Under the pieces are notes generated by a model that was not told the origin of the DNA, did no database searches, and saw only the letters and a program-made list of their open reading frames with translations. A DNA stretch of 64,000 bases, from positions 361,001 to 425,000 of the forward strand of contig JAIGNY010001459.1 of NCBI GenBank assembly GCA_020152595.1, read 5' to 3'. Shown piece by piece: positions 52,140 to 63,761 of the stretch. This DNA is from Chiridota heheva. Lineage: Eukaryota > Echinodermata > Holothuroidea > Apodida > Chiridotidae. The position numbers and the translations under genes are program-made. The stretch's first letter is position 1. Every line of letters starts with the position of its first letter.

Positions 52140-53270
52140 ACATTTATCACTGTATTAAGAATTTAACATAAAGCTCCACCTACATATCTGAGTACCACAT
52201 GTGGCATGTGTGCGAGCATTTTCACATTAAGGTACACATATTAATGGTAGAACCTGTTGACAACATAAGCATGTTCACAATTACTGACAAATAACATGCA
52301 AGTATGATGCAAATAGACATATGGTTGCTAAAAATGTATCACTTTTCCAAGATTTATTTAATTTTATATTCAGCCTCCGCCCCCACTTGGCAAAATGCAC
52401 CATGTCATTATTCAACAATTGTGTACCATAAATATGTAGACAAGCTAAAAACATAAACACACCAAGTATGAATCAAAACAGACATGTACCGGTAGTTGAT
52501 CAAATATAAGCATTTACAGATTTTAACATTAAACCGTGCCTAATCATTGGTATAGGTACATTACCACCAAATGCAATAGGTCACATATACGGACATTGTG
52601 CTATCTGTGTACCACATGACAAGAATCTAGTTTATCATTGTTTATATAGTGTTTACAAGCTCTTTTCAGCAAAACCTTATTAAATCCGCCCACTATGCAT
52701 GTTAATAAAATACAATGTCTTTATATCATGAACACATACAAACTAGCTAACATAATTATTATTTTAAATATGAAACATAAGAGACATGTGGTTTTTAAAA
52801 TATGAACATTTGAAGATTTTTACATTAAGCTCCGCCCACTCATTAATATGCAAGACATCATCACCATAACAAAAGGACACATCTACAGAACATTGGCTAT
52901 CTGTGTACCAAATATGATATGAATCCAATGTATTCTTATTGAAATACCGCTTTAACAAGCTTTTTTCCCAGCAAAATCATGATAAACCCCGCCCATTATG
53001 TATATTGATGAATTGCAGTGTTTATACCATGAACACGTACACACTAGATAACATCACAGATATACCAAATATAAAATAAAGCAGACATGTGATTATTAAA
53101 ATATGAGCATTTCAATATTTTACATTAGGCCCGCCTACTCATTAATATGCATGACATCACCACCAAAAACAATAGAGCACATCTACAGATCATGGGCTTT
53201 TTGTGTGCCACATGTGATATGAATCTAGTGTATCGTTCGTGAGATATCGTGTTAACAAGCTTGCTGTTAC
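52140..53270 (+). repeat. Array of about 300-bp diverged units
   Basis: TTTTACATTAAGCTCCGCCC-like blocks recur near 52,160, 52,370, 52,525, 52,816 and 53,118. The last three are about 300 bp apart. Each is followed by CATCTACAGA..AT and TGTGTACCA..ATGATATGAATC in the best copies. The oldest units are decayed. Confidence 0.65.
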
Positions 53271-53355
53271 ATACATAAATACACACATACATACATACAT
53301 ACATACATACATACATACATGCACCCATACATGCACCCATACATACACTCATACA

Positions 53356-53387
<32 letters not shown>

Positions 53388-53460
53388 ACATACATACATA
53401 CATACATACACCAGCATATAACTGCATAGGTTCCTTATGCTATTGGCATCAGAACCAAAA
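53271..53460 (+). repeat. (CATA)n microsatellite plus terminal hairpin motif (copy 3)
   Basis: About 130 bp of (CATA)n, then ACTGCATAGGTTCCTTATGC at 53,421 and GGCATCAGAACCAAAA ending at 53,460. GGTTC...ATGC and GCAT...GAACC can pair as a hairpin. The motif occurs at two other places, always beside a microsatellite. Confidence 0.85.
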
Positions 53461-54268
53461 AGGCTTCGTGATCAGTTTATGAAATAGGTCTCAATTCCGC
53501 CCAAATCCTTCATCGTTATCAACAGATAAAGGTAAGATCGGAAGAGGAAAGGAATATTACGGTCCTGATACGGAGGTAAAATGCTTAACTGGTGTCAATA
53601 GACTGCATAAAACAGAAGTCACATATTGCCTGAGTTTGTCCATTTCGGTTCAAACTGCTCAGAAATGGCCCAACTTGACTAGTTATATGAGGACAGCGCT
53701 TGACCCCACGGGGTAAAACACAAACTTTAAAGATGCTTTATTCGCTTTCTCCTTTAGCAATGTGTATATGAAGTTTTGTCATGATCTATACATTAAAGAC
53801 AATGACCAAAGCACCTCGCGCAATAATATCGGTACATCTGACAGTCAGAACAAGACTCTTTACCCGAACTGATGTGCAGCGCGTGCACTTTTCAAATATA
53901 TTTCACATTGAGCGAGGACCTTATCAAGCACGGTAAAGCTACAAGATTTGTCGCTTCAATTCAGATGTGCCAAAATAAAACAGCTTGCTGACAAAACAGA
54001 AAGGTATTCTGACAAAACAAAAACCTTTCCATTCCAAAAAGCAATTTTAGGGCACTCACAAAGACGCCGGGTTTTATTGAATTTAGTCCATTTTAAATTG
54101 TCACACTGGATACCCATTAAGATGCATTAAAAACATAACTAAAGCGCCTTGGGCATGAATATTGGTCGAGCAATTGATTATATGACGTAATCCAATTGGG
54201 TATATTTTGGTGGAAAAAGTTTCTCCATGATTATAAAAGGGCGTCGAAATATTGCTTGAGAGTTTCTA

Positions 54269-54549
54269 CTAACTGTAGTGTAGCGGTTATCATACATGTC
54301 TACAGACCACGAGTCCCTGGGTTCAAGCCTGGGTTGGGTGGACACGCCATTTCACCACAACTGCTTAACCAGTTAACCAAGGCCGTGGACTTTGACTTGG
54401 TTGTCGATGTTATGTTTGTCCGTACGTCGTACCTGTGTTCTCGTCCGGGTCGTATTAAGCGTTTCGTAATAGCATTTGTACTATCATAACCGAATACGCA
54501 GGCGACGACTCCGTCATTGTAATTGTGTGTTCACTCGTCGTCGTCGTGC
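54269..54549 (+). mobile_element. tRNA-derived SINE (family A), full length
   Basis: A tRNA-Val-like head with A box (TAGTGTAGCGGTTATCA at 54,276) and B box GGTTCAAGCC at 54,320-54,329 leads into the body shared with 1-181, ending in a (TCG)n tail. It is transcribed by Pol III in principle and moved by a partner LINE. It lies in the Lhx2/9 intron, antisense to the gene. Confidence 0.82.
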
Positions 54550-55007
54550 TTGAGAGTGCGTGTACTGTACATTATACCATGGGTGCAGGAGATTACACCA
54601 GTGGGTGCATTACATGTCTACATCAAACGTCTTTAACATATATAGTGGAATTATAGTCTATTAGAAAGAGTTTGACAGTTTGGGTATAGGAGTTCTAAAT
54701 CTTAGTCACTGAAGATTGGAGGTATGGTATAGACTCGACACTTTTTTTATCCATATTTGCCGCAGGTCTTCAAAGATAGACGATTAAAACAAAAATGTTC
54801 ACAGTACATAGAACAATAAGAAAGTCACCCGTTCATACATCACAAATATGCATACCAAATTACAGATTGATACCTCAGGCTGAAATGTCAAAAGTTGGAA
54901 CAAAATGGTCGATTGTCAACTGACTTTCATGAGTGTTGTATTTGCTGATTTAATTGTTTTTATTTGATTTGAAACAATCTTAACAAATGTTTCCTTTACA
55001 CCTTCAA

Positions 55008-55480
55008 CAGTCTGGTAGCATGCCTATTAATGGGAACATTAATGTTCCTATTAATGGGAACATTTTGCTACATGGAAGCAGCTATTTTGTGATATTTCCC
55101 ACGATCCTTTGCTATCCTAACGTTAAAGCCTTATGTAATGTGACATATTTCAAATTTGAAATATGTCTGGGAAAATATCTTTGCTAGGGGAAACTTAAAA
55201 CTTATGAAAATACCTTCATTACTGTCATGGCTACAACTTTTCTACTCCCATTTGATATGTTTCGAAATATTAGATAAAATAGACAATAGAGCTAGGCTTT
55301 TAGGCGCGAAATGGCCGTTTTGAAAATTCAAATGTTTTTCAACACAATGATTTTTAATACTTCAAGTACATAAATTATAAACGATGACATTTCATCGCAA
55401 TATCTGAACAATATGGCTGCATGACTTCAATATTCTCGTGTGTTATAAATGTTCCTATTGATTGGCATGCTTCCGGACTG
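55008..55480. mobile_element. MITE family E in Lhx2/9 intron
   Basis: Inverted ends CAGTCTGGTAGCATGCC and CAGTCCGGAAGCATGCC (reverse complement at 55,480). Just inside the left end lies TTAATGGGAACATTAATGTT, a near-palindrome. No clear target duplication. Confidence 0.65.
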
Positions 55481-55621
55481 TTTATATACCTTTAATCATC
55501 GTCGTGGTACATAGCTTCCCATAAAGCCTGTCATCTAATCAAGGTATTGAGTTGACCTTTGACATTACAGAAGAGGAAAATAAGCCATCTGAAGATGTCA
55601 TATGTCCTCCTATGTACTTAC

Positions 55622-55827
55622 TTGTAAGACTCTTTTTGTGAGGCCCGTCTTTTGAGCGAGTTGCTTGAGATCTTTTGCATCTGGGTTATGGTTGACAGCA
55701 AAGTAGGACTTCATGGTGCGAAGCTGGTGGTGCTTAAAGGAGGTCCTCATTCTTTTGCTCCGTGGCGGGGGAGGGTGGCTGCCATACATGTCACCATCAA
55801 AGCCATGCCCGTCCAAATCCGTCATAC
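55622..55827 (-). CDS. Lhx2/9: Lhx2/9 LIM-homeobox, homeodomain exon
   Basis: Acceptor TTTGTTCAG on - ends at 55,828; donor GTAAGT starts at 55,621. The exon opens with two bases of a split codon, then a Gly/Asp-rich linker, PPPPRSKRMRTSFKHHQLRT, MKSYFAVNHNPDAKDLKQLA and QKTGLTKRVLQ. This is homeodomain residues up to 46. The sequence is characteristic of LHX2/LHX9/apterous and not of other LIM-homeobox classes. The intron between homeodomain residues 46 and 47 is a known position in this class. The LIM domains should be encoded upstream, at higher coordinates or outside the window. Confidence 0.95.
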
Positions 55828-56014
55828 CTGAACAAAGACAAAGAAATAAGGAAACTATGAGATGCGGAAACTAGGTCTTATCTAAATGACATTGAAGATC
55901 ATTTTTTTTTCTGTCTTTTTCAAGACTCACACGATCAAGTACAGACTTTTGTTGGAGAGCAGAGTGTGAGCTACGTTAGCGTGTATTGGTGAACAAATTG
56001 TCCCTATTTTTACA

Positions 56015-56715
56015 TAGTGCTGTAGTGACGCAAGAAGTAAAACTGAATCTAGGAAAGATATTTATGTACCACCTGAAGAAAGTTTGGGGGAAAATATTTT
56101 ACACAATAATGTACACGACTGGAAATTATTATTATTTTTTCCCCTTCATTTTGACAAGCGAGTCTATCTTGTATGAAAGAGGAATTCACAAGAAACAAAA
56201 TAGTGAAGAAAGCATTCAAATATCTTATTCCGTTCAGCAGATATCTTAAGTTTAAGGTTTGGTATAATTTGTGTAGAAACGACTGAAATCAGACATATCG
56301 TGATGTCATAGCCTCAGATTCCTCAAAGTCTTAATGTATTCTATCATATTTTGTGGTTTCAAAACCATGGGATATGTCAAAAAAGTAGTAAAACTGAATC
56401 TTGGAAAAGTATCTATATATCACCTGAAGAAACTTCCAGAGAAAATATCTTAAAAAGTGATTTTGTTTTTTAACGTTCTTTGAAATACATTAACAATTGT
56501 TAAGAATGTGAGGATGAAGACACCAACTTTCCGTAGTAGACTTACTACACCAGTCATTTCTACACACATAGGACAGAGCTTTAAACTCGATTATCTCCTT
56601 ACTGCCTTAACAGAATAAGATTTTTGAATGCTTTATTCCACCTTTTTGTTTCTCTAAATTTGAAGTCCTCTTTCGTATAAGAGGGACATGCTTGACCACT
56701 GAGCTAATCCTTTAA
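56015..56715 (+). mobile_element. MITE family M1, most complete copy plus a fragment
   Basis: 56,150-56,715 has the left head (GACAAGCGAGTCTATCTTGT), TATCTTATTCCGTTCAGCAG, the CGTGATGTCATAGCCTCAG block, ACCATGGGATATGTC, and ends in the inverse head (GCTTGACCACTGAGCTAATC CTTTAA). A separate middle piece (AAACTGAATCTAGGAAAGAT ... CACCTGAAGAAAG) precedes it at 56,037. Long terminal inverted repeats of roughly 130 bp are evident. No coding capacity. Confidence 0.75.
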
Positions 56716-58854
56716 CGAATTATTAGACCTACAATGATTATTGTGATTCTTTTCCTCGCTTCAATACCTAATAAATGATCTAAAATTGTAAATAATCAAG
56801 AAATGACAGAAACATGAAAAGTAGATACTTGTGAATCATAGTAATTTGCATTCAAACATTTTTAATGCACATTCGGCATTTCAAAACAAAATATTGCTTT
56901 CCTACATTCGTCACTATGTCAAAACATGGCTGAAATATGGACTTTAAAGCAAGTAACATATGTGTATCACACACATTAACGTAACCTAGGCCTACTCATT
57001 AATAGTATTTCTATTATTTGTAGCGATTTGGTAGTATTGACAACAGCGTTACTAAATGTGTGTGTGTGTAAGTTCAGGTGAGTTAAAATGAACCATCAAA
57101 CGTAGATGTCTCCTAAAAAAAAAAAAAAAGGAATCAATTCGAATCGGAGAAAAAAATATCAACTTAAGTGTTGTTATCATTATTGTGTGGTAAAGCGTTG
57201 CAGATTGGATCGAGTACTGATAATCGTGTATTACATTTAGCTACAAATATTTTCAATTAGCGAATCGCGTCGTCAAAGATATTGCTACGTTTGATCAAAA
57301 ACTATTGTCTCGTTGTCCAAATCACTGCGACGTGTCGTCGAATGCCCGTGACGTTTTGTTGCACTTATCGGGAGTCATACGACGTACGTGTTGCGGAATG
57401 GTATATCGTTATGTTTTGAATTACATTAGTCACACTAGGGATACTGTTGTTATCCCTGATCACGATAAGCGAATCGTGTGACCTGTTGTCAAATATATGT
57501 AACGTGTCATGTGAGCTCTTGTCGAGTCTTGATTGACTACACTTTGATATTTGTTTCAATCTTTAAACACCAGCTGGCGAGAGCTTAATGTTAGGTCAGA
57601 CTATCTAGCGCTAGTGAATTTTCAACGAGTACAATTAAGCCCTCACACGCAGCGATTTTGACGAAGGGCTGGGCTCATAGGCTAATGCCTGCAATCCAGT
57701 AGATAACTTGCGAGTTTTTTGACGCGGATAATGTCGTGTCTCATTCGCAACTTCCTCAATACCGCTGGAAATTCAAAGCTTACTGCAAGTTATAACGCAT
57801 TATAATTTACAATTGACCGTTAATTGATAATTACTCAAAACCGTGGTAACTGTAAAAAAAAGATTTACACGTCAAGTGTGTTGATTGTATTCTGCCACGC
57901 CTAAACCAAAGAGCTCTTTGCCTAAACCATGAAGCTGTGCGCCTTGACCGCACGTAACTGCACAAAATGATCATGTCAGGTGGTCAATCAACTTGACAAA
58001 TGGACAGTTATCGCATTTGGCATCTTCACCTGACGATAACCGCACAGTACGATTATACAGATGATAAACTAGGCCTATGCCTTCATGCCATAATTTTTTT
58101 AGAATTGCTCTAACTTTTGACCGTTTCAATGCTTTCGGCTGTTTCCATTTACCTTTGCGTAAACATAGCACAAAAACAACAAAACAGCATGGGATTGCGA
58201 ACAGCAGCATGATCGGTCACAATGGCGATTGATATCAAAATGATAACCGTGTTACGTATAATCATAGATATATTAATTGTAGTCTGCGAGTCTTGCAATA
58301 ATATCTGAAGTGGCAATTCCACCATTGTAACCCTGCATTCCAGTGATTGACAACAGATTCCTGGTTTTTCTCACGAGAGACTTACTTGCCATTCTAAAAT
58401 ATGGCTACTACATAGTCTATCATCATGGCAAATCTTTCCTGAGTCTGTAATAGGCCCTCTACACTGTAACTCATACCTAAAACAGTTAAGCCCGTTACAC
58501 ACTGAACACACCAATTTTTTAGATAATCATGCAGGAAACATATTATAAGATGCTTTGACTTTTTGCTTACACACGATAAAGTGTACAATTGAGGCTTGCT
58601 GATAATGCTAAAAAATTTGGTAGAAATACTTTTTTGTTCAAACTGTGGAGATAATCGCTTTAGTGGGGTGCGATTTTCTGTCGCAACGCGAATGAGCGTA
58701 GAAACGCCCTTTCAATCAATTAACAGTTATCAACTGAATAGCCATGCGATGACGATCCTTCTCTGAAAACGAGAGGTCAAAATGTTTCTTTTCCTTTGTT
58801 TTATTTAGTTTTGTTTAAAAAAATCGCTCGCCTCGTCGCTCGCCTCGACTTATG

Positions 58855-58945
58855 GGCGTGGGGTCCAGGGGCCCGCTCAAGGGCCCCTGGTGGGGTCCAG
58901 GAGTGAAGCTCCGGTAGGGTCCAGGGGGCGAAGCCCATGGAAGCT
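58855..58945. repeat. GC-rich GGGGTCCAGGGGC repeat
   Basis: GGGTCCAGGGGCCCGC, AAGGGCCCCTGGTGGGGTCC and GGGTCCAGGGGGCGAAGCCC form a small palindromic, GC-rich cluster in an AT-rich setting. Confidence 0.6.
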
Positions 58946-60264
58946 CTTGCGTTTTGTATATGGTGTATTATAGCTCTCTTTGACATGAATGTTGACTTGT
59001 ATTATACACCTTTTTACTATGCGTTGTGACATATTTGTTTCCCTTAAAATGTCAATTTTGCGAGAGCTCCGGAAGTCATGAAAACGCATAATGTGGAAAT
59101 ATGTTTTATTGTTTACGTTTGTATATGGTTAGGTTTATCGTTACCTTTGAAAAATATGGGTTGTCTAAAAGAAAGGTTTTCAATAATTTACTACAAACTT
59201 GTGTAAATGTTGTCAAACTTTTAAAATGAGCCTATTCTGTTATACGTACCCTCCCTCCGACACCCCCTCCCCCTCCCCTCTCTCTCTCTATCTTTGTCTC
59301 TCTGTCTCAGTTCATGTATTTAAATACAAAATCGCACAAATGTTTGATATATTATTACCGAAGACCTTTTTCTGAGAAAGTGCCCTTTTGCATATTAAGC
59401 ACCTGGAATGTTAAAAACGGCACCAACCTGCGACGGATTGAAATATGAAGGGGAGGGGCGGTCGCCCCCATCTCCCCTGTTCCCACCTCTCTGGCTACGC
59501 CTAATTGTTTTCATTGAACTTTTAAAAAAAAACAGAAAAACCTGTCCATAGTGAATGAGGTAAATCTTATGATCTGATAAATTATGAATTCGATTTTAGG
59601 GAAGTAATCAACATTACTGAAGACGTAATAACAAAAATAAGAACATCCTAATTAAATAAGTTTTTAAGTTTTAGAATTATAACGTTAAGAGCTCCCTTTA
59701 TAACATCTCCTTTGGTCATCGAGTGGCAATGGGTTTGAGTGTGTTCACTTCATTCAAACAGTCGAATGTTCATTGCTTATGTTAGGTCAATCTTTGATGT
59801 AGAATAACATATGACAGTTTGATAACACCCCGAATGATTGGGAAAACACTTCATGTAACAGAAATCAAATATGGAGGCAGTCATTGTCTAAACCTTACAA
59901 TCGTAATAGGGTTTTGTTAATTGGTAATCAGTATGATATTTGCGTGGGATTTATTCACCATTTACAGTATGCATGATAATGTGCATGAAAATTTGACCGA
60001 GTTTAAAACTTAGAGGACCTGCGAATTATGTGCGTCGTGAGTTACGACGAAAAAATACAACACAGAGAATTTCCTGTGAATATCAAAGATCGGAAGACCA
60101 TTAAACTGTTAAACCATCACAAAGAGCATTTACATCGGTTTGTGATCTAAACACTTTATATTATATTATGAGATACACTTAAAAGGTCGAGTAGGGCGAT
60201 TATGTTTTCCTAATACTTTTTGTGGTAGTACGCCACCACAACACTATCCTATATCATTATAACT

Positions 60265-60480
60265 ATGCCTGAGCAACTGAGCTGCTAGTTCGTGGTCAAG
60301 TAAGTTCGTCTTAAAAGAAAGAAGAACGAAATAGTGCAGAACGTGTTCAGCATGTTTAGCGGTACCCAATTAGCAAATTCAAATACAGCTTTTGTAGAAA
60401 CGCAAGTCAGACTACAAGTGACACACTTGCATTCATCAAAAGAAGATGTATTCTATATTTTGTAAGATGTTTTTAGCTTA
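60265..60480 (+). mobile_element. MITE family M1, diverged fragment
   Basis: GTGGTCAAGTAAGTTCGTCT, TTTTGTAGAAACGCAAGTCA and GTATTCTATATTTTGTAAGA follow the M1 order with substitutions. Confidence 0.45.
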
Positions 60481-60624
60481 CATTCATTGAATATGTTAGC
60501 AGTAAAAATACAAGGGATGCGGTATTGCTCATCGTCGTAGGCTTTCTACACGAGTCATTTTTCAATAAAATTGTTGCATCGTTAAAATTATAAATACCTT
60601 ACGAACGGGACAAGATATCAAACT

Positions 60625-60705
60625 AGTTTGTTTGCAGTTTGGTACTTTAACTAATATTTTAAGCGCTGTACCCCACCTGCCCACCACCAAACTTACGTCA
60701 CTGTT
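60625..60705 (+). repeat. Direct repeat R3, copy 1
   Basis: GTACTTTAACTAATATTTTA, GCGCTGTACCCC and CCACCACCAAACTTACG recur at 61,722-61,808, 1.1 kb downstream. Confidence 0.75.
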
Positions 60706-61721
60706 TCAATGACTACAGGGAACTATAAAAATAGTAAAAAAATTAATCAAAATTGCTTGAGATTTGACCAGACTTGGTAGACTTTTCTCAACAATTGCTA
60801 GTGGGTTTTAAAGAAGACTTTAAATCTATAACTTATTGTTTCCTAAATTATTTTATTTTCTAAAAATTTCTCCAATTGATAAATGATAGCACTTTTCTCA
60901 CATATTCAAATATTTAAGTCACAAAATATTAAGAAAAATACATGGAAATACATAATGATAGTAATGAAATAAATCTATACATTGTGGTAAATTGTGGTAT
61001 TTTCATGATTTTTATTGGAATTTAAGTCAGTTTAGCTATTTTTTATGATAGAAATTAAACATTCGATGTTGAAATCACTTCGGATTTGCCAACTAGTTTG
61101 GCCATGTGACTCACACGCTCATTTACATATTTCGAAAGACAAAGAGTAAGATAGGTGGCTCTTTCGGTGAAATTTATATCTACAAAAATTGTAATTTTAG
61201 TGACCTAGAGTAAGTTACAAATATGACTATTATGCGTGATCGAGGCGGGTGTATATAGATCACTTAACCTTGCAAATAACCCCAGGCGCGTGATGTCAGC
61301 TTATTTGCTCTCGTAAATGTCATGCTAATGCAAGCTGATTTCAGGTTTAAAATGTTTCATAATTTCTACTGATACTTATATTTGAAGCAGAAGGAAACAC
61401 GATTGGACCAAACAAAGTATCATTTCATTCTTAAACTTTCACTTTCATGAATTTCTCAAACATTTTAAACTTGAAGCAGTCTTGCAAATCCGCCTGAGCA
61501 ATTCTACGACACTGGAAATATTTTGCCATGTACTCTTCTTGCATGAAAGATATAGGCGAGAGTTGGGAATGTAAAGGGCCAAATACTTGTTTTCATATTT
61601 GTATCGTATGGTGAATTATTGTGTATTTTAGGGTTATTTTGTCACCCCCCCCCCCCCTCCTTACTTTGGGTGGGCAATTTCCTCTAATAATGAAAATGCT
61701 GATAATGCTGATAAGATGTTA

Positions 61722-61808
61722 AAGTAGTTTGCTTGCAGTTCGGTACTTTAACTAATACTTTAAGTGCTGTACCCCCACCTACCCACCACCAAACTTACGC
61801 CACTGTAA
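61722..61808 (+). repeat. Direct repeat R3, copy 2
   Basis: GGTACTTTAACTAATACTTT, GTGCTGTACCCC and CCACCACCAAACTTACGCCA, colinear with copy 1. Confidence 0.75.
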
Positions 61809-62071
61809 ATGAACACCTTTTCACGCTTGCTAATGCTTGAAAATGATAAAAATCTTATGTGAAATATATACAAGATATAAGTATGTATGTATAAGTATTT
61901 GTGTATGTATGTATTTCAACATTGATAGTGTTCTTTACTTTTACTATTACATTTCTTGTTATACATATGGAACCCATATACATGTATTATTCAGCTAGTA
62001 TGTATCGATATTGTTAGCGTTCTTTACATTAACACTTATGAAAGTAATATATCTAGGGATATGAAGGGATA

Positions 62072-62430
62072 TGGGTAGCTCAGTTGATAGAGCGCACGAC
62101 TGAAAAGCTGCAGGTTCCAAGTTCGAATCTCACGAGATACAACTAGGGGATGTTCTCCACAGCTAAGCAGACAGATACGTCAGACATCAAGTGCAGCAGT
62201 ATGTCGTTTGCGGCACCTACCACTCATCTGCAGGCCGTTGGGAGAAGTGGACAAATGGTTGGATGGCGCTCATCAAATGAGGACGTTAAGTGGTCCCGAC
62301 GGTATGAGAGTCCCCCTGCCTGATTCTCTAAACACTCTAAACTTAAGCGTGAAAAGGTCTTTACTTCACTTCCTGTTCCAGTCCAGTCAAGTTCAGGGCG
62401 GTTCATGTACAGCGCTTCTGACTGTCTGAC
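62072..62430 (+). mobile_element. tRNA-derived SINE (family B), copy 2
   Basis: The head GGGTAGCTCAGTTGATAGAG, with anticodon-loop-like GACTGAAAAGCTG and B-box GTTCGAATC, resembles a tRNA-Phe. The body (GCAGACAGATACGTCAGACA, GGATGGCGCTCATC, ATGAGGACGTTAAGTGG) is shared with 19,882-20,165. The T stem is not paired, so it is a SINE head and not a working tRNA. Confidence 0.8.
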
Positions 62431-62606
62431 AACTATTTAGTAAGTTAGTTATAAGTGGCGCCTTTTAATTGCTAGGAATTATAACTTATTGTTATCATAT
62501 CTTTACATTCAGAAGATAAAAAAAAAAAAAGGTTATCCAACCCACATAAAATTAAGTAAATGACTATACACTGTAGACTGTAGTATTGCACCCACCCATA
62601 CATCCC

Positions 62607-63000
62607 GTAAAAGTACGTTAATAAACGGTATTGAATCAAAGATTGTTTACGCCTTTAAAGGGGACTAAATTAACGTAGAAAAAATATTTGATTTAAAACA
62701 GCTTTATGAACATCCTAGAAGTATTTGTTTGGTGCACTGTATATTTTGGTGATAATTACGGTGACACCGCTCCCTTAAGCGAATGTGCGGTGATATCCCT
62801 CCTTTAAAGGAATATTCTTGAAAATTAGGAATATGAATAATTTTCAAAATTATGATAGAGGCCTATTAAAAAACAAATTTGTGAAAAACCCAGTTAATAT
62901 CTTATTCCATTCGAGTTATTGCATTTCAAAGATTGCACCAGTGTGTTGGACAATGACCGAGTATATACAGCGTGATGTCATTATTGCAAATCTAAGACAA
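62607..63000 (+). repeat. Left arm of 394-nt inverted repeat
   Basis: Reverse complement of 63,368-63,761 with about 20 substitutions and no indels by my count. It contains TAAAGGAATATTC at 62,811, AATATCTTATTCCATTCGAG and GCGTGATGTCATTATTGCAA. Confidence 0.93.
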
Positions 63001-63207
63001 TTTTAACGTATTTCTTAGAATTTAAGTTACATCTTTTAAAATTAATGGAAACATCTTTGCTTAATCATTGAGATGCATGGGGCATAATATGCACATTACA
63101 AGAACATACTTTGCCCACCTGCCCATGCACCTTACACTATGCAAATGAAAGAAAGATACCAACATGGTTAGTCACCAATTTGTGCCTTTAATAGATTATA
63201 GTCCTCT

Positions 63208-63357
<150 letters not shown>

Positions 63358-63367
63358 CATATATATA

Positions 63368-63761
63368 TTGTCTTAGATTTGCAATTATGACATCACGCTG
63401 TATATACTCGGTCATTGTCCAACACACTGGTGAAATCTTTGAAATGCAACAACCCAAATAGAATAAGATATGAATTAGGTTTTTCACAAATTTGTTTTTT
63501 AATAGGCCTCTATTATAGTTTTGAAAATTATTCATATTCCTAATTTTCGAGAATATTCCTTTAAAGGAGCGATATCACCGCACATTCCTTTAAAGGAGCG
63601 GTGTCACCGTAATTATCACCAAAATATACAGTGCACCAAACAAATACTTCTAGGATGTTCATAAAGCTGTTTTAAATCAAATATTTTTTCTACGTTAATT
63701 TAGTCCCCTTTAAAGGCGTAAGCGATCTTCGATTCAATACCGTATATTAACGTACTTTTAC
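63368..63761 (-). repeat. Right arm of 394-nt inverted repeat
   Basis: Pairs with 62,607-63,000 at equal length, about 95% identity by eye. Here CTCCTTTAAAGGAAT is present twice where the left arm has one decayed version, so the right arm appears the less mutated. 63,762-64,000 beyond it holds nothing recognised. Confidence 0.93.

Larger units (their letters stand above)
51944..55621 (-). other. Lhx2/9: Lhx2/9 intron within the homeodomain
   Basis: A 3.7-kb intron bounded by GT-AG on the - strand. It contains an old array of about 300-bp units (52,140-53,270), a (CATA)n tract with hairpin motif, a full-length SINE (54,269-54,549) and a MITE (55,008-55,480). 53,460-54,268 holds nothing recognised. 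If the donor is not used, translation stops after three codons (55,610-55,612). Confidence 0.85.

Noticed and set aside
57060-57560. Cluster of TCG/CGA-containing short inverted words
   Set aside because: Could not be resolved into a repeat unit or element by eye.
57971-58210. 79-codon frame on the - strand with a hydrophobic N-terminus
   Set aside because: No recognisable domain, no LIM Cys/His pattern and no splice partner; kept only as an unverified open frame.
61431-61544. 38-codon - strand frame (starts MQEEYMAKYFQC)
   Set aside because: Composition looks somewhat coding-like but it is short, isolated and matches no family I know.
62072-62145. Functional tRNA-Phe gene
   Set aside because: The T stem does not pair beyond two positions and the sequence continues into a SINE body shared with 19,882-20,165.
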